A DNA stretch of 64,000 nt from Pinirhizobacter soli (GTDB lineage: Bacteria > Pseudomonadota > Gammaproteobacteria > Xanthomonadales > Rhodanobacteraceae), in contig NZ_JADZLQ010000003.1 of NCBI RefSeq assembly GCF_015905305.1, positions 62,001 through 126,000 on the forward strand, written 5' to 3'. Positions within the stretch are counted from its first letter, which is position 1; each line of letters opens with the position of its first letter. Shown piece after piece: positions 54,401 through 59,635 of the stretch. Under the pieces are notes generated by a model. It had not been told where the DNA came from and made no database searches. It saw only the letters and a list, made by a program, of their open reading frames with translations. The translations under genes were made by a program, and so were the position numbers.

Positions 54401-55516
54401 CGTGTTCAGCGCTGTGCCGCGATTGGCCGCGTAATCCAAACCGACAGATGTAAGCGCGCTGGCGAACACGTCCAGTGGGCCGGTTGCACCGGTGGAGCCA
54501 ACGTTGGTGGACGCCACCAGGATCGCCTGTCCATCATCGGTCACTACCTGACCCGCATTGCTGACGTTGGGTGCGGCCACCAGCGCGAAGCCCTGGGCAC
54601 CCGCGTTCAGCGAGGCGCCCTTTTCGATCACCACATCGTGCTTTTGGCCGTCCGTGAAGTTGGAAACCAGCATGCCTATGCGGCCTGCACCATCCGGTGT
54701 CGCGGCAAGGCCCTGGTTGAGGAATGTCTGATTGCTCGTAGCCGTATCCGCACTAAACAAATCCAGCGACGACACCAGCAACGAATGCGTATCGACCGTA
54801 CTCCCGCCGCCAAACAGGAACCCATTCCGGTTAAGCAGATAAACCGTACCTTCCGCCTTCACATGCCCCAGTATCTGGCTGGGCAAGTCCCCCGCAGCGA
54901 TGCGGTTGAGCACGATCCACTGGTTCCCACCACTGGTCTGGTTACCCGCACTCTGGTTGAAATAGAGCGTGGTATCGCGCCCGACATTGAAGCTATCCCA
55001 ATTCAGGATCGCCTTCGCCGCCGTCTGCTTTACTTCCACCGTGGTCTGGCCGTTGGCCACGCTCTGCGTCGGCGCATTGGCGTTCTGCCACAACGTGGGA
55101 TCGGTGGCGATGCCTGCCGACGGCGCAAGGCCGCCCGTCGCCAGGCCATTGGGAATGTTCGACGGCGCCTTGCTGGCAAGCGTGGCCGCAGCCTGCTGCG
55201 CGGCCATCTGCGCCGCGACGGCCTGGGCAGCGTTGTTCAGGTTGGTGATCGACTGCTGCACGTTCTTCTGCAGCAAGGCATTGCCAGGGGTCAGCGCACC
55301 ACCCGTGTTCGCACCGCCTGTGCCCGGCGTGGTCACGTTGTTAGACGTACCAGGTTGACCCTTCTGCGCCAGCCATGCCGAGCTGAATGCCTGTGGCCCC
55401 GCGGCATGGGCACTCATGCTGCCCGCCGCCAGCGCCAGGGTGATCAGCTGTGCAAGCGCGCGTCGGCGCAACGCCGGGCGGCGGTTGGCGGAGGGATGGG
55501 ATGCACGTGCGCTCAT
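42452..55516 (-). CDS. Filamentous-haemagglutinin-family two-partner secretion exoprotein (TpsA)
   Basis: The 4354-residue product begins with an extended signal peptide (ALRRRALAQLITLALAAGSM, cleavage near AHAA), then a Gln/Ala-rich linker and a TPS domain (about 165-260) with KAILNWDSFNVGRDTTLYFN and GHVKAEGTVYLLNRNGFLFG, the haemagglutination-activity signature recognised by a TpsB transporter. The body is Gly/Asn/Thr-rich beta-helix. A 207-residue Tyr-rich unit is duplicated (45768-46976). The C-terminal part matches DUF3739-type haemagglutinin proteins and holds one CTLEAWC pair. It is probably a surface adhesin or secreted fibre. Its transporter is probably the ShlB-like protein at 61484, six genes upstream. 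ATG 55516 has AGGA seven bases upstream; the frame is open to 55750. Confidence 0.92.
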   Translation of the reverse strand: MSARASHPSANRRPALRRRALAQLITLALAAGSMSAHAAGPQAFSSAWLAQKGQPGTSNNVTTPGTGGANTGGALTPGNALLQKNVQQSITNLNNAAQAVAAQMAAQQAAATLASKAPSNIPNGLATGGLAPSAGIATDPTLWQNANAPTQSVANGQTTVEVKQTAAKAILNWDSFNVGRDTTLYFNQSAGNQTSGGNQWIVLNRIAAGDLPSQILGHVKAEGTVYLLNRNGFLFGGGSTVDTHSLLVSSLDLFSADTATSNQTFLNQGLAATPDGAGRIGMLVSNFTDGQKHDVVIEKGASLNAGAQGFALVAAPNVSNAGQVVTDDGQAILVASTNVGSTGATGPLDVFASALTSVGLDYAANRGTALNTGLVQARRGGVQVLGYNVDQEGVVLASTSISHPGSIELRAQDSKGNTTAGASAYPRSGNLTLGNGSVTTILPEKDGTTTSSSPNADKVFVNGTVTLAGGTVTFAGGSLLEAPAATLDVTAIRDAAADPALLPSTAGRVYLDDGAVIDVSGLANVVLPISALLVDIPRIGQNELANSPLLRNSFLYTQKDILIDSSQSGKRADGLDWVGSPILNVSGYVDNVPRDISQMLTQGGSVNLNGNEVIVRSGAQLKLDGGYLAYQAGWIDTPNLLGADGRIYNIATADPQMDYVGFAGQYSINHPRWGVTQTYNSPILAGARRWDDGFISGSAAGNLTIQADDALVLDGDISAIAYVGRNQIVNGTPPAPGALEIGVMPASVTRRADVAGIRLQQSSLVLDELAPGFSADTPWDVALTAQDATANASDNLRDWLIVPTDAIARAGFGSVSVVNTGQIVEASGTVLAVAPGGSINLQGSRIDVLGTLSAPSGQIQLTTTGPNAAAGSTNTDLQLGADITLGDGALVSTRGLWVNDSGASPDALQGDHYINGGSVSLTTNQAYSGDSNNLVDGTGSIVLQSGSTIDVSSGGYVGPDGLVRTSNGVPEGRGGDVSLVTYGGKQLYGIETGSPTSLHGGRIDMDGSILGYGFSGGGNFTLQAPSIQIGGDPNSRLTPDTLYLDAGFFAGNGFDNYALTAIADATIAAGTTVQVQRDNFLPDLDALRTAPTGTDLYAVDAAHPAGTYATIGSLDAFHCWATRDTAEGRGPGFSLAAGGYLTWFRIPQNLQAGPPVYAGLTGALLMDEGASINVDAGGSVNLSSVRSVTVLGDVTAHGGDIDVSTLSPGLVRQAAIGEVWLGSNASLDASGVTLIDPLASSVRDSSYGAPLFTPRTGTVLAGGSVSLTGQNGYVLASQGSRIDVSGTADQFDLPVASQLFSGDSQGYLRSPVWSDAGSITLAATTGLDVDSTLVAHGGAPLAEGGSLTVEALPAGVPGLPGPAGILVRQSGNTLDPALMPGDVVEAGGPSGIVNFVADSLHGSGITSLDLDSQKVIGFAGNVDIDVGRAFTAEALSLVALPAQSTSLTTAAGSYALGNGTVHIRAPYASFTGGNNVSGDSPAARAGDGTLVVDADFIDIGDSLNLQQWANTTFNASGDIRFDGALPAVNGVIPTGLLFTTGDLTFKAAQLYPATNYRFVIDANASGIADANGNARETTVTFLPDGVSDAPLSAGGALLVSADHIEQEGSIKVPAGTLVLGVKDPSADAAAFGLDLSKFPLVATKSVHLSDGSLTSVSLDGATVPFGTTVDGTEWRYNVAAGTNSADLTAPPSGQITIGGTALALDKGAGIDLSGGGKLQAQEWVPGTGGTRDVLAQYSTDFTQGNGSGTAVPQYADGRAVYAIVPGYHGPVAAHDASIEANGNTPPLLGQAIYLSGVPGLPDGVYTLLPSGYATLPGAFRVVQDTGASAGVAGRTAIQPDGTISAVGYMADALSGARSAQTSTFLLQGGPVWQQYSQYTLSDADTFFDNLASKAGNVAPPTPRDAARLVLSAGKTLDLGATLTAQPADGGRSSQVDIAALAIQVLGDGETARDGYLQLSADGLTQLGAGSLLLGGTRSTADDGDHITSVADSVVVSNDAAHPLAGQEIMLVARGTTDSGAEGVLVESGGVIQARGDGNASSTHPLVFGSDPSVDANGATIPGISGDGSMLRVSQNGAATTTRYQVPGMDGVAGTSQGRLTIDAGANIDGGSALTLDATGATVVDPTATFTAKAIDANSNLITFVGNDAVTGLGGLVIGPQTLNLFRDADSVTLRSRGAIDFVGNVDVSLDNSLELSAPVLASDGGQVTVEAGTLRLGNTLGSQDGNFAAGSGGFTAQANEIDFGPGNTTLQGFGSFVATANQGMVGQGTGGVDFGNLDVHLQTPILMADSGSDTSLTTTGTMTIASGAGTALQRDAMGGALALQAGNLAIGSNLQAAAGNLDLTATSGNIDLLAGSRVDTAGVNKTFFDTQTYAPGGALTITASHGNVNLQQGASLDFAGAAQGGDAGSLSVTAEGSATLAGQIDGHAGDGYRGGYFSLASGTAVDLDNIAALATNAGLTGMVSVTSGAGNLQLSAGHDLVAQKVYLTANGGTVPNATDGNVIIDGTIDASAPSGSYIELYGKSGVDIEGTLRATSSIAAQRGGDVVIDTDGVANGSLNATYGYENVDATGSGFIHLGSNALVDVSGGSSDPSTGGHVSFRAPLLADGDVRIAIDGGGKAIAGARQVDIEPFAVWSTKDAYDATDPASAGKHFDGVIDPSGWYAAGGTGAPALVAGKWVDASGTVLDAPSDDAQLKQYLTNDYFMPDTANADHQTFYGYVAGDASKGPGTLMGFVEQPGFSFGDRFSGIANAAVRPGIELRNPLDGSNGGTISVLTNWNLGAGVTGTDGTITLAYRYQGQAPILTVRAANDLDIQASITDGFYQQNDGAVLADPPAPPPPVNDNGYSDAVAAYQATQQYLDDNSIWNGTVNLKNGTVAAGMTPGGPTISITSDPYYQPLQAPLQNQSANYYANYEGYIGEYGDADNPKWAAQFALINNFTQRHFLAYNPTTLIAPQPAAYSSYADYVADYQSWLTANFALNPVAKRASTPSPLLLPIDADYGLYTADYSQYVTGHAAYYTYVSTKVGNTSAGSQLFYAPFAPKANAANDNPAYDAALAAYQITQQYLDDNSIWNGTVNLKNGTVANGMTPGGPTIDITSDPYYQPLQAPLQNQSANYYTNYEGYIGEYGDADNPKWAAQFALINNFSQRRFLAYNPTSLVAPQPAAYDSYADYVTAYQSWLTANFALSPVAKRASTPSPLLLPIDGDYGIYTADYSQYITGHAAYYTYVSTKVGNTSSGSQLFYAPFAPKDDPASAGGGGDPTTVPVPASAADNSPSNMPRLGSPASLASATLMDGPSSSYRLVAGADMDAVNPLAVSSDGVGDVTLDGHFAVVDSLTDPSVVTTTSPYAGKTLVFPTTVRTGTGSIEVSAGNDIQWLDQTAPADIYTAGTPVAGTSAGTGVSVLRPSELDPASVNVPDMLVTGLVNPDHAGDISLSAGGDINSIANAIDTDGSITKGTKGGSIEQFWWPWMQTGNAADGSSSSINFGNFAQGVMSVGGNVSVDAGGDIRQLAVSLPTTWIANADRTAITTIGRGNLQVHAGGDILSGNYFVSKGTADIEAGGQIAADYNFTANFGPGGSSLTTPVSTILGIQDAQVDVRARLGADLGGVFNPSYYTQPDFLFLLPATHVDTQALGSDSSLVVTSTGGNVALGSTSVPGALFSLGADLSGITSPVLPSTVELSALSGDINILSAGELYPSATGNLQLLADGSIQFSRQTVFDRSQPQSTSFGLIDTPPGEMPSPLSTSQSSSYISTVVSSTVQTPPLARTDNTPVRIYALNGDIVDGITAPNGFNFVSLVLYPAKQALVYAGRDIANLSFVGQHLHDADVTRIAAGRDIYDTALTAAPWDLFIPDGYELVPSLLLGGPGNFLVEAGRNIGPLANETEITSSSVNMAGNLTGIQAIGNLYQAALPHESADVNVAFGVGPGVATENFIARYVDNANQADGLGDATADLVAFMEQRVAGQVVDTGLVADKKQVTLSPEQARALFDAQPEYVQRLFAEKELFKFLAVVGSDYNNASSPFFNKYQRGYAAIDTLFPASYGYTANGAGQGGLNGAAQTVDTGDLDIRGSTIQTQQGGDVTVVGPGGQALLGSTSAPSQIVDGGGNVLAGPNTMGVLTLEQGNINMFTDRSVLLAQSRIFTEQGGDLVMWSSNGDINAGQGAKTSSEIPPPTYQCTLEAWCRIDARGEVSGAGIATLQTVAGGPEGDVFLIAPRGTVDAGDAGIRVAGNLVIAAARVANADNIQVKGEAIGVPVTAQVNVGALNAANAAASAASKVAEDVARKQQDDARDRMPSIISVQVLSQGNNGASVDSGSDKHAYDPDSPVQVIGAGRLSARRQSSLTQAERSRLAE
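45768..46355 (-). repeat. Internal duplication within the exoprotein gene, copy 2
   Basis: This segment repeats 46389-46976 with an offset of 621 bases (207 codons) and very few differences. It encodes Tyr-rich sequence with DNSIWNGTVNLKNGTVA, NYEGYIGEYGDADNPKWAAQ and GHAAYYTYVSTKVGN. Confidence 0.85.
46389..46976 (-). repeat. Internal duplication within the exoprotein gene, copy 1
   Basis: This is the first copy in protein order of the 207-residue unit. The two copies are in tandem, separated by about 33 bases, and encode nearly identical Tyr/Asn-rich polypeptide unlike the surrounding beta-helix. Confidence 0.85.
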
Positions 55517-55658
55517 GGGCATGTCCTGCAGACGCTGGATGGATCGATAAGAAAGCCGGCGGCGGTCCTGCCACCAAGGGTCGCGCGCGTCCCTGCGCAC
55601 GGTAATGACGCTGGCGTGCCACGTTTTATGGCGATGGGATGACAGTGCGGCATGGCCG

Positions 55659-56048
55659 TCAGTCCTCCCGGTACAAACTGTTGCGGGACATCGAAGCGAC
55701 CTCGGGGTCCAGGCCCGGAAGCGCGGCCAGTGCCGCCAGCTCACCGGCATCGAGCTCGGCCAGCACTCGATGGATCGCCGCGCGCCAGCCTTCGATGCAC
55801 CAGGTATTGAGTACGTGCATCAGCACCTTCAGCGGCGGCAGCTCTTCGGTGTGGTGATCCACACGGCGCAGCCGGAGCTTGGTTTCCACCACGTAGCGCG
55901 TACGGCCGGTGAGCACGTGGGTCTGGGACTCGAGCAAGCTCACCAGCACCTCGCGGGAGCAACGGTCCAGCACCACGTCGGCATTGGGCTGGTGCCGCTC
56001 GGCGATCAGCTGGTGTACCGCCTCGGCCAGTGCGTCAGGCGCGCTCAT
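55659..56048 (-). CDS. Small conserved-looking protein of the secretion cluster, unknown function
   Basis: The 129-residue product starts MSAPDALAEAVHQLIAERHQ, is mainly helical with RYVVETKLRLRRVDHHTEEL in the middle, and has no signal peptide. I recognise no family. It lies between the coiled-coil gene (stop at 56120) and the exoprotein gene (start 55516). The frame can also start at ATG 56120 (TAATG overlap with the upstream stop). A frame of 18 codons (56101-56045) ends on its ATG (ATGA), so its start may be coupled to upstream translation. Its fixed place suggests a cytoplasmic helper of the system. Confidence 0.65.
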   Translation of the reverse strand: MSAPDALAEAVHQLIAERHQPNADVVLDRCSREVLVSLLESQTHVLTGRTRYVVETKLRLRRVDHHTEELPPLKVLMHVLNTWCIEGWRAAIHRVLAELDAGELAALAALPGLDPEVASMSRNSLYRED

Positions 56049-56119
56049 CGGTAGGCCACAAGCGGCCCACGCCGCTGCCCTTGCTGTACATGTTCTTCCA
56101 TGGTGCGCGCCTGAATGCA

Positions 56120-56752
56120 TTAGCGCCCCGGAGCCTGCTTGGCCGGGTCGAAGCGCTGTTCGTAAAGCTTGTCGCCGAAGGCCTGCGCCGCGTTCTCAAG
56201 GCGCACCCGCGAGCTGGCGGCAAACGGCTGCCGGGCCGACATTACCTGGCCCATGTCGATGTGCTCGTAGGCGTCGAGGATCTCCTTGCCCACGTCGTAG
56301 AGCTGGATGTTCTTAGCAGCGCAGGTATCGAGCTTCGCGGTGGCCTGCTCGAGCTGGCCGGCCAGGCGGCTGCGTTCGGCCTCGGTGGCGCGCGCCGCCG
56401 TGGCGGACTGGTCGTAGTCTTTCTTGTAGCGATCCGCGGTGGCCTGCAACGCCTGCTGGCGGGAACGCTCCGCGGCCAGCGCCTGCGCATCGCCGGAGCT
56501 GCGACCCTTGCTGTTGGCAAGCTCCGCACGGGCGGCTTCGGCGTCCTTCTTCGCCGCGTCGCGCTCGGCTTCGAGCGCCGCATTGCGCGACTGCAACTGG
56601 GCCTGTTGACCCTGCATGTCCTGCATCTGCCCCTGCACTTGGCGAAGCTGGTCGCGCAGGCGCGATTCAAGGCTGGCCGGTTGCGCGGCGGCGCTGCCGG
56701 CCATCACCAGCGACAGCAGGAGTGCGAATGGCGGGAGGATAAGCTTCATCAT
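56120..56752 (-). CDS. Exported coiled-coil protein
   Basis: The 210-residue product has a signal peptide (LILPPFALLLSLVMAGSAAA) followed by a long Gln/Ala/Arg/Glu-rich coiled coil (about residues 28-145, LRDQLRQVQGQMQDMQGQQA onwards) and a C-terminal part with LDTCAAKNIQLYDVGKEILD and RLENAAQAFGDKLYEQRFDP. It is probably a periplasmic trimeric or dimeric spacer linking the inner-membrane motor to the outer membrane, but no partner is proven. It starts 6 bases after the porin gene. Confidence 0.8.
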   Translation of the reverse strand: MMKLILPPFALLLSLVMAGSAAAQPASLESRLRDQLRQVQGQMQDMQGQQAQLQSRNAALEAERDAAKKDAEAARAELANSKGRSSGDAQALAAERSRQQALQATADRYKKDYDQSATAARATEAERSRLAGQLEQATAKLDTCAAKNIQLYDVGKEILDAYEHIDMGQVMSARQPFAASSRVRLENAAQAFGDKLYEQRFDPAKQAPGR

Positions 56753-56758
56753 CGCCTC

Positions 56759-58471
56759 CTAGAACCGCGCGTTCATTTCAAGCTGGATCACATCGATCGA
56801 CAGCGGCGGACCGTATACCTGCTTGGCATTGAAGTAGCGCGCCGAGAGCCATGTGTACTTGTTCAGGCCAAAGCTGCCGCTAAGCACGAAGCCCTTGGCG
56901 TTGGTGCCGCCCAGGTGGAAGTCCGGATCGTTCAGACCATCGACCACGGCGTCCGGCTGCAGGTACTTGTAGCCAAACACCACGTTCCAGTCGTTGGCCT
57001 CGGTGGGCTGCGGATGGCCCAGCGTAGTGCGCAGCATCCAGCCGACCGGGCCGCTTTTGTAGCTATCGGCGGTGACATCACCGCTGCCGAAGTTGTTCAC
57101 CAGCCGGTTCAGGCCGATGTTCGGGCCGAAGGCATCGGCGCTGTGGTAAGCCATGTTGCGCACGTACTCAGCTTCCAGGCGAAGCGGCGTACCGGCCACG
57201 TGCATGTCCAGCTGGGTGATGGCATCGGCCAGGTGGTAGTCGTAGACCAGGCCCACGAACTGCGGCTGGGCGTAAGCGCTGGGCGAGGACGGATCGGGGA
57301 TGATGTCGCGCAGCAGGAACAGCGAGTTGCCCTTCTGCATGAAGGCCGGGCGGGTGTTGTCGGTGCTGCAGAAATCCGCACCCTGGTAGATCGCGCACGG
57401 GGCGGACAACTGCCCGCGCAAGTCGTTGAAACGGTAGTAGGCCAGCGCGGTCTTCCACTGGGTGTCTTCGTCGATCTTCCAGTTCACGCCCACCTGGGCT
57501 GCGGTCAGCCACTTGTCGCGGCTGGAATCCTTCGGGCTTTGCGTGGTCGGGAAATCATCCGCCTGGTATTCGATCGGGAACATGCCGGCGGTGGCGAAGG
57601 CGCTGAAGTCGTCGCCGAACGGCACGTTGAACTTGCTGGCGAGGCCGTCGAAATTAAGGTCGTCGGCGAAGAGCAGGTTGCTGCTCATGAACGGATTGGG
57701 CATGCGGCCGCCGGTGATGGCGAACCAGTCGGCCGGCTTCCAGGTCAGGTAGGCCTGATCGAGCCAGAGGTTCTTCTTGGTGAAGCCACCGCCCAGGGTC
57801 TGAGTGGTCGATACCGGGTCGTTGTCGTCGCCGCTGCCGAGGCCGATACCTGCGGTTACCGTGTCGCCAAGCGTGATCTCGGCCTTCAAGCGTGCGCGGA
57901 TGCGCAGCGAGTTGGTACGGTTCTCCAGCGTGTTCAACAGCGGCGGCGGTACCAGCGAGTTGAGGTCGTACGGGCCCTTGCGGTTGAGCGCCGCGAAATC
58001 GACCACGGGCGAGGCATTGCCCTTGTCGAAGTAGTTGAACTGGTCGCGGAAGCGCATGTCGCCCGACCAGGCGATGCGGTCGAGCCAGCCGGGCAAGGCA
58101 TCGGGTTGCGCCCAATGCTCGGTGCGCGCCTGCGCCATCACTTCCTGCTTCACTTCGTCGCGGATCTGGTTGCGCACCACCTGCGGCACGTACTGCACAT
58201 GTACCGGGCCCGTGGCAGCGACAGCCTGGTCCGCCGGCGGTACCGCCACGGGCGCTGCCTGCGCGGCTTCCGCGTTGGCCTGCGCAATCAGCCCGTCGGC
58301 GTCGGCCTGGGTCAGCACGCCGCGCTTCACCAGCAGGCGCACCAGGTTGATCGTGGCGTTGGGCGAGGGCGAGGTCTGCGCCATCACCGGGGCCGCCCCT
58401 AGCGCAAGGCCGATGGCTACCGACAGCACGCCGAACCGAAGCGAGCGCTGAAGGGCTTTGTGCATGGTCAT
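56759..58471 (-). CDS. Putative outer-membrane porin (Porin_5-like)
   Basis: The 570-residue product has a signal peptide (VLSVAIGLALGAAPVMAQ), a short helical/Ala-rich segment (LVKRGVLTQADADGLIAQAN), then a beta-barrel rich in alternating aromatic and charged residues with FITGGRM-type turns (AITGGRMPNPFMSSN) and a terminal NARF (final Phe), as in outer-membrane barrels. It resembles the putative porin family found beside haemagglutinin/TonB clusters. It could be a channel or an anchor of the system. ATG 58471 has GGAG seven bases upstream. It is 55 bases downstream of tonB. Confidence 0.85.
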   Translation of the reverse strand: MTMHKALQRSLRFGVLSVAIGLALGAAPVMAQTSPSPNATINLVRLLVKRGVLTQADADGLIAQANAEAAQAAPVAVPPADQAVAATGPVHVQYVPQVVRNQIRDEVKQEVMAQARTEHWAQPDALPGWLDRIAWSGDMRFRDQFNYFDKGNASPVVDFAALNRKGPYDLNSLVPPPLLNTLENRTNSLRIRARLKAEITLGDTVTAGIGLGSGDDNDPVSTTQTLGGGFTKKNLWLDQAYLTWKPADWFAITGGRMPNPFMSSNLLFADDLNFDGLASKFNVPFGDDFSAFATAGMFPIEYQADDFPTTQSPKDSSRDKWLTAAQVGVNWKIDEDTQWKTALAYYRFNDLRGQLSAPCAIYQGADFCSTDNTRPAFMQKGNSLFLLRDIIPDPSSPSAYAQPQFVGLVYDYHLADAITQLDMHVAGTPLRLEAEYVRNMAYHSADAFGPNIGLNRLVNNFGSGDVTADSYKSGPVGWMLRTTLGHPQPTEANDWNVVFGYKYLQPDAVVDGLNDPDFHLGGTNAKGFVLSGSFGLNKYTWLSARYFNAKQVYGPPLSIDVIQLEMNARF

Positions 58472-58526
58472 GCTGTTCTCCGGAACTTTAAAAAGTCGTG
58501 TGCTGTTCATGGGCATATGAAGGTCA

Positions 58527-59222
58527 TCAGCCGGGTCGGCGGCCGCGGATCAGCACGCGCAAGGGGAAATGCGCGGTTGCCGGCGGCGGCACGTCCACCG
58601 CGGGCATCGCGCGCAAGGCATCGGCCAGCGCCGCATCGGTTTTTTCACTGCCGGTGGAATTGACCAGCTGCGCGCGGGTCAGCCGCCCGTCGGCATCCAT
58701 CCAGATGTCCACGCGCACTTCGAAGGCAAGGCGGTTGATGCGGTCGTCGCGCTGCACGGCCTGCTGGATGGCATAGCCCAGGTACTGGTCGTACGACGCA
58801 CCGCCGACACCCGTGCCGCCATTGGCGCCCACCATGCCGCCACCCTCGCCCGCGCCGATGTTGAAGGCGTCGTTGCCAGCCTGCGCGGGACCATTGATGG
58901 TGACCTGCTTGGCCGTGTCCGGTGCCTGCTTGGGCGATTCAACGGGCTTGGCCGGACTGTTCGGCCGCGGCAGGTCCTGCTGCACTTCCTGCTTCTTCGG
59001 CTCCGGCGGCTTTTCCTTCGGCGGCGGAGGCGGCGGTGGCAGCGGCGTGATGGTGGCGATACGCGGCGCCGAGCGGCGCACGCCTACCTGGCTGCCGGCC
59101 AGTTGCCAGATGGCGAAGCCCGCCACCAGCAACACGATCAGCAGCACGATCCAGCCACGCCAGCGTTGCCAGCGTTTGGCGAGCGGCGAAGGCTCAACCC
59201 AGTTGGGTGGACCCGACGTCAT
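58527..59222 (-). CDS. tonB: TonB-family energy transducer
   Basis: The 231-residue product has one N-terminal membrane helix (WIVLLIVLLVAGFAIWQLAG), a Pro-rich periplasmic spacer (PLPPPPPPPKEKPPEPKK), and a C-terminal TonB-like domain (about residues 150-230) with FEVRVDIWMDADGRLTRAQL and DALRAMPAVDVPPP. TonB transmits proton-motive energy from ExbBD to outer-membrane proteins. Its ATG overlaps the stop of exbD (ATGA). It may serve the porin or TpsB protein of this cluster. Confidence 0.92.
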   Translation of the reverse strand: MTSGPPNWVEPSPLAKRWQRWRGWIVLLIVLLVAGFAIWQLAGSQVGVRRSAPRIATITPLPPPPPPPKEKPPEPKKQEVQQDLPRPNSPAKPVESPKQAPDTAKQVTINGPAQAGNDAFNIGAGEGGGMVGANGGTGVGGASYDQYLGYAIQQAVQRDDRINRLAFEVRVDIWMDADGRLTRAQLVNSTGSEKTDAALADALRAMPAVDVPPPATAHFPLRVLIRGRRPG

Positions 59223-59623
59223 GTGGACTGCTTGCCCGTGACCAGGCCCACCTGGCTGAGGTCCAGCCGGCGCAGCAGGTCCAGGATGTCCACCACCTTC
59301 TGGTACTGGACGTTGGCGTCACCCTTCACGATCACCGGGAAATCGGGCGTGGACGCCTTTTGCGCGCGCAGCCGCTGTTCGAGTTCGTCCAGGGTTACCG
59401 GGAAGGCATCCAGGAAAATCTGCCCGGATTCGGACACCGTGATGGCCTTGGTCTGCGCCTTGGAAAGGCTCACCGAGGCGCTGGCCTTGGGCAGGTTGAC
59501 CTTCACGCCCTGCACCGAGGCCGTGGTCATGATGATGAAGATCACCAGCAGCACGTACGCCAGGTCCAGCATGGGCGTGATGTTGATGTCGTCGTACGGC
59601 TTGTCGTCGTCCTGGGCGCGCAT
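59219..59623 (-). CDS. exbD: ExbD/TolR-family proton-channel subunit
   Basis: The 134-residue product has a short cytoplasmic tail, one membrane helix containing the essential Asp (INITPMLDLAYVLLVIFIIM) and a periplasmic domain with ITVSESGQIFLDAFPVTLDE. ExbD forms the proton-conducting motor with ExbB. The conserved Asp19-type residue is present in PMLDLAYV. GGAAG precedes its ATG. It is 12 bases after the ExbB-fusion gene and overlaps tonB. Confidence 0.94.
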   Translation of the reverse strand: MRAQDDDKPYDDINITPMLDLAYVLLVIFIIMTTASVQGVKVNLPKASASVSLSKAQTKAITVSESGQIFLDAFPVTLDELEQRLRAQKASTPDFPVIVKGDANVQYQKVVDILDLLRRLDLSQVGLVTGKQST

Positions 59624-59635
59624 GGGATGCTTCCT

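Noticed and set aside
54308-55642. 444-codon plus-strand frame opposite the exoprotein start
   Set aside because: The opposite strand encodes the conserved TPS domain and signal peptide; this frame has shadow composition (many His, Arg, Gly) and no ribosome site.
56030-58402. 790-codon open frame on the plus strand opposite the porin and coiled-coil genes
   Set aside because: It is antisense to genes with clear signal peptides and barrel features, has no domain match, and is Arg/Gly/Ala-rich as expected of a GC-rich shadow frame.
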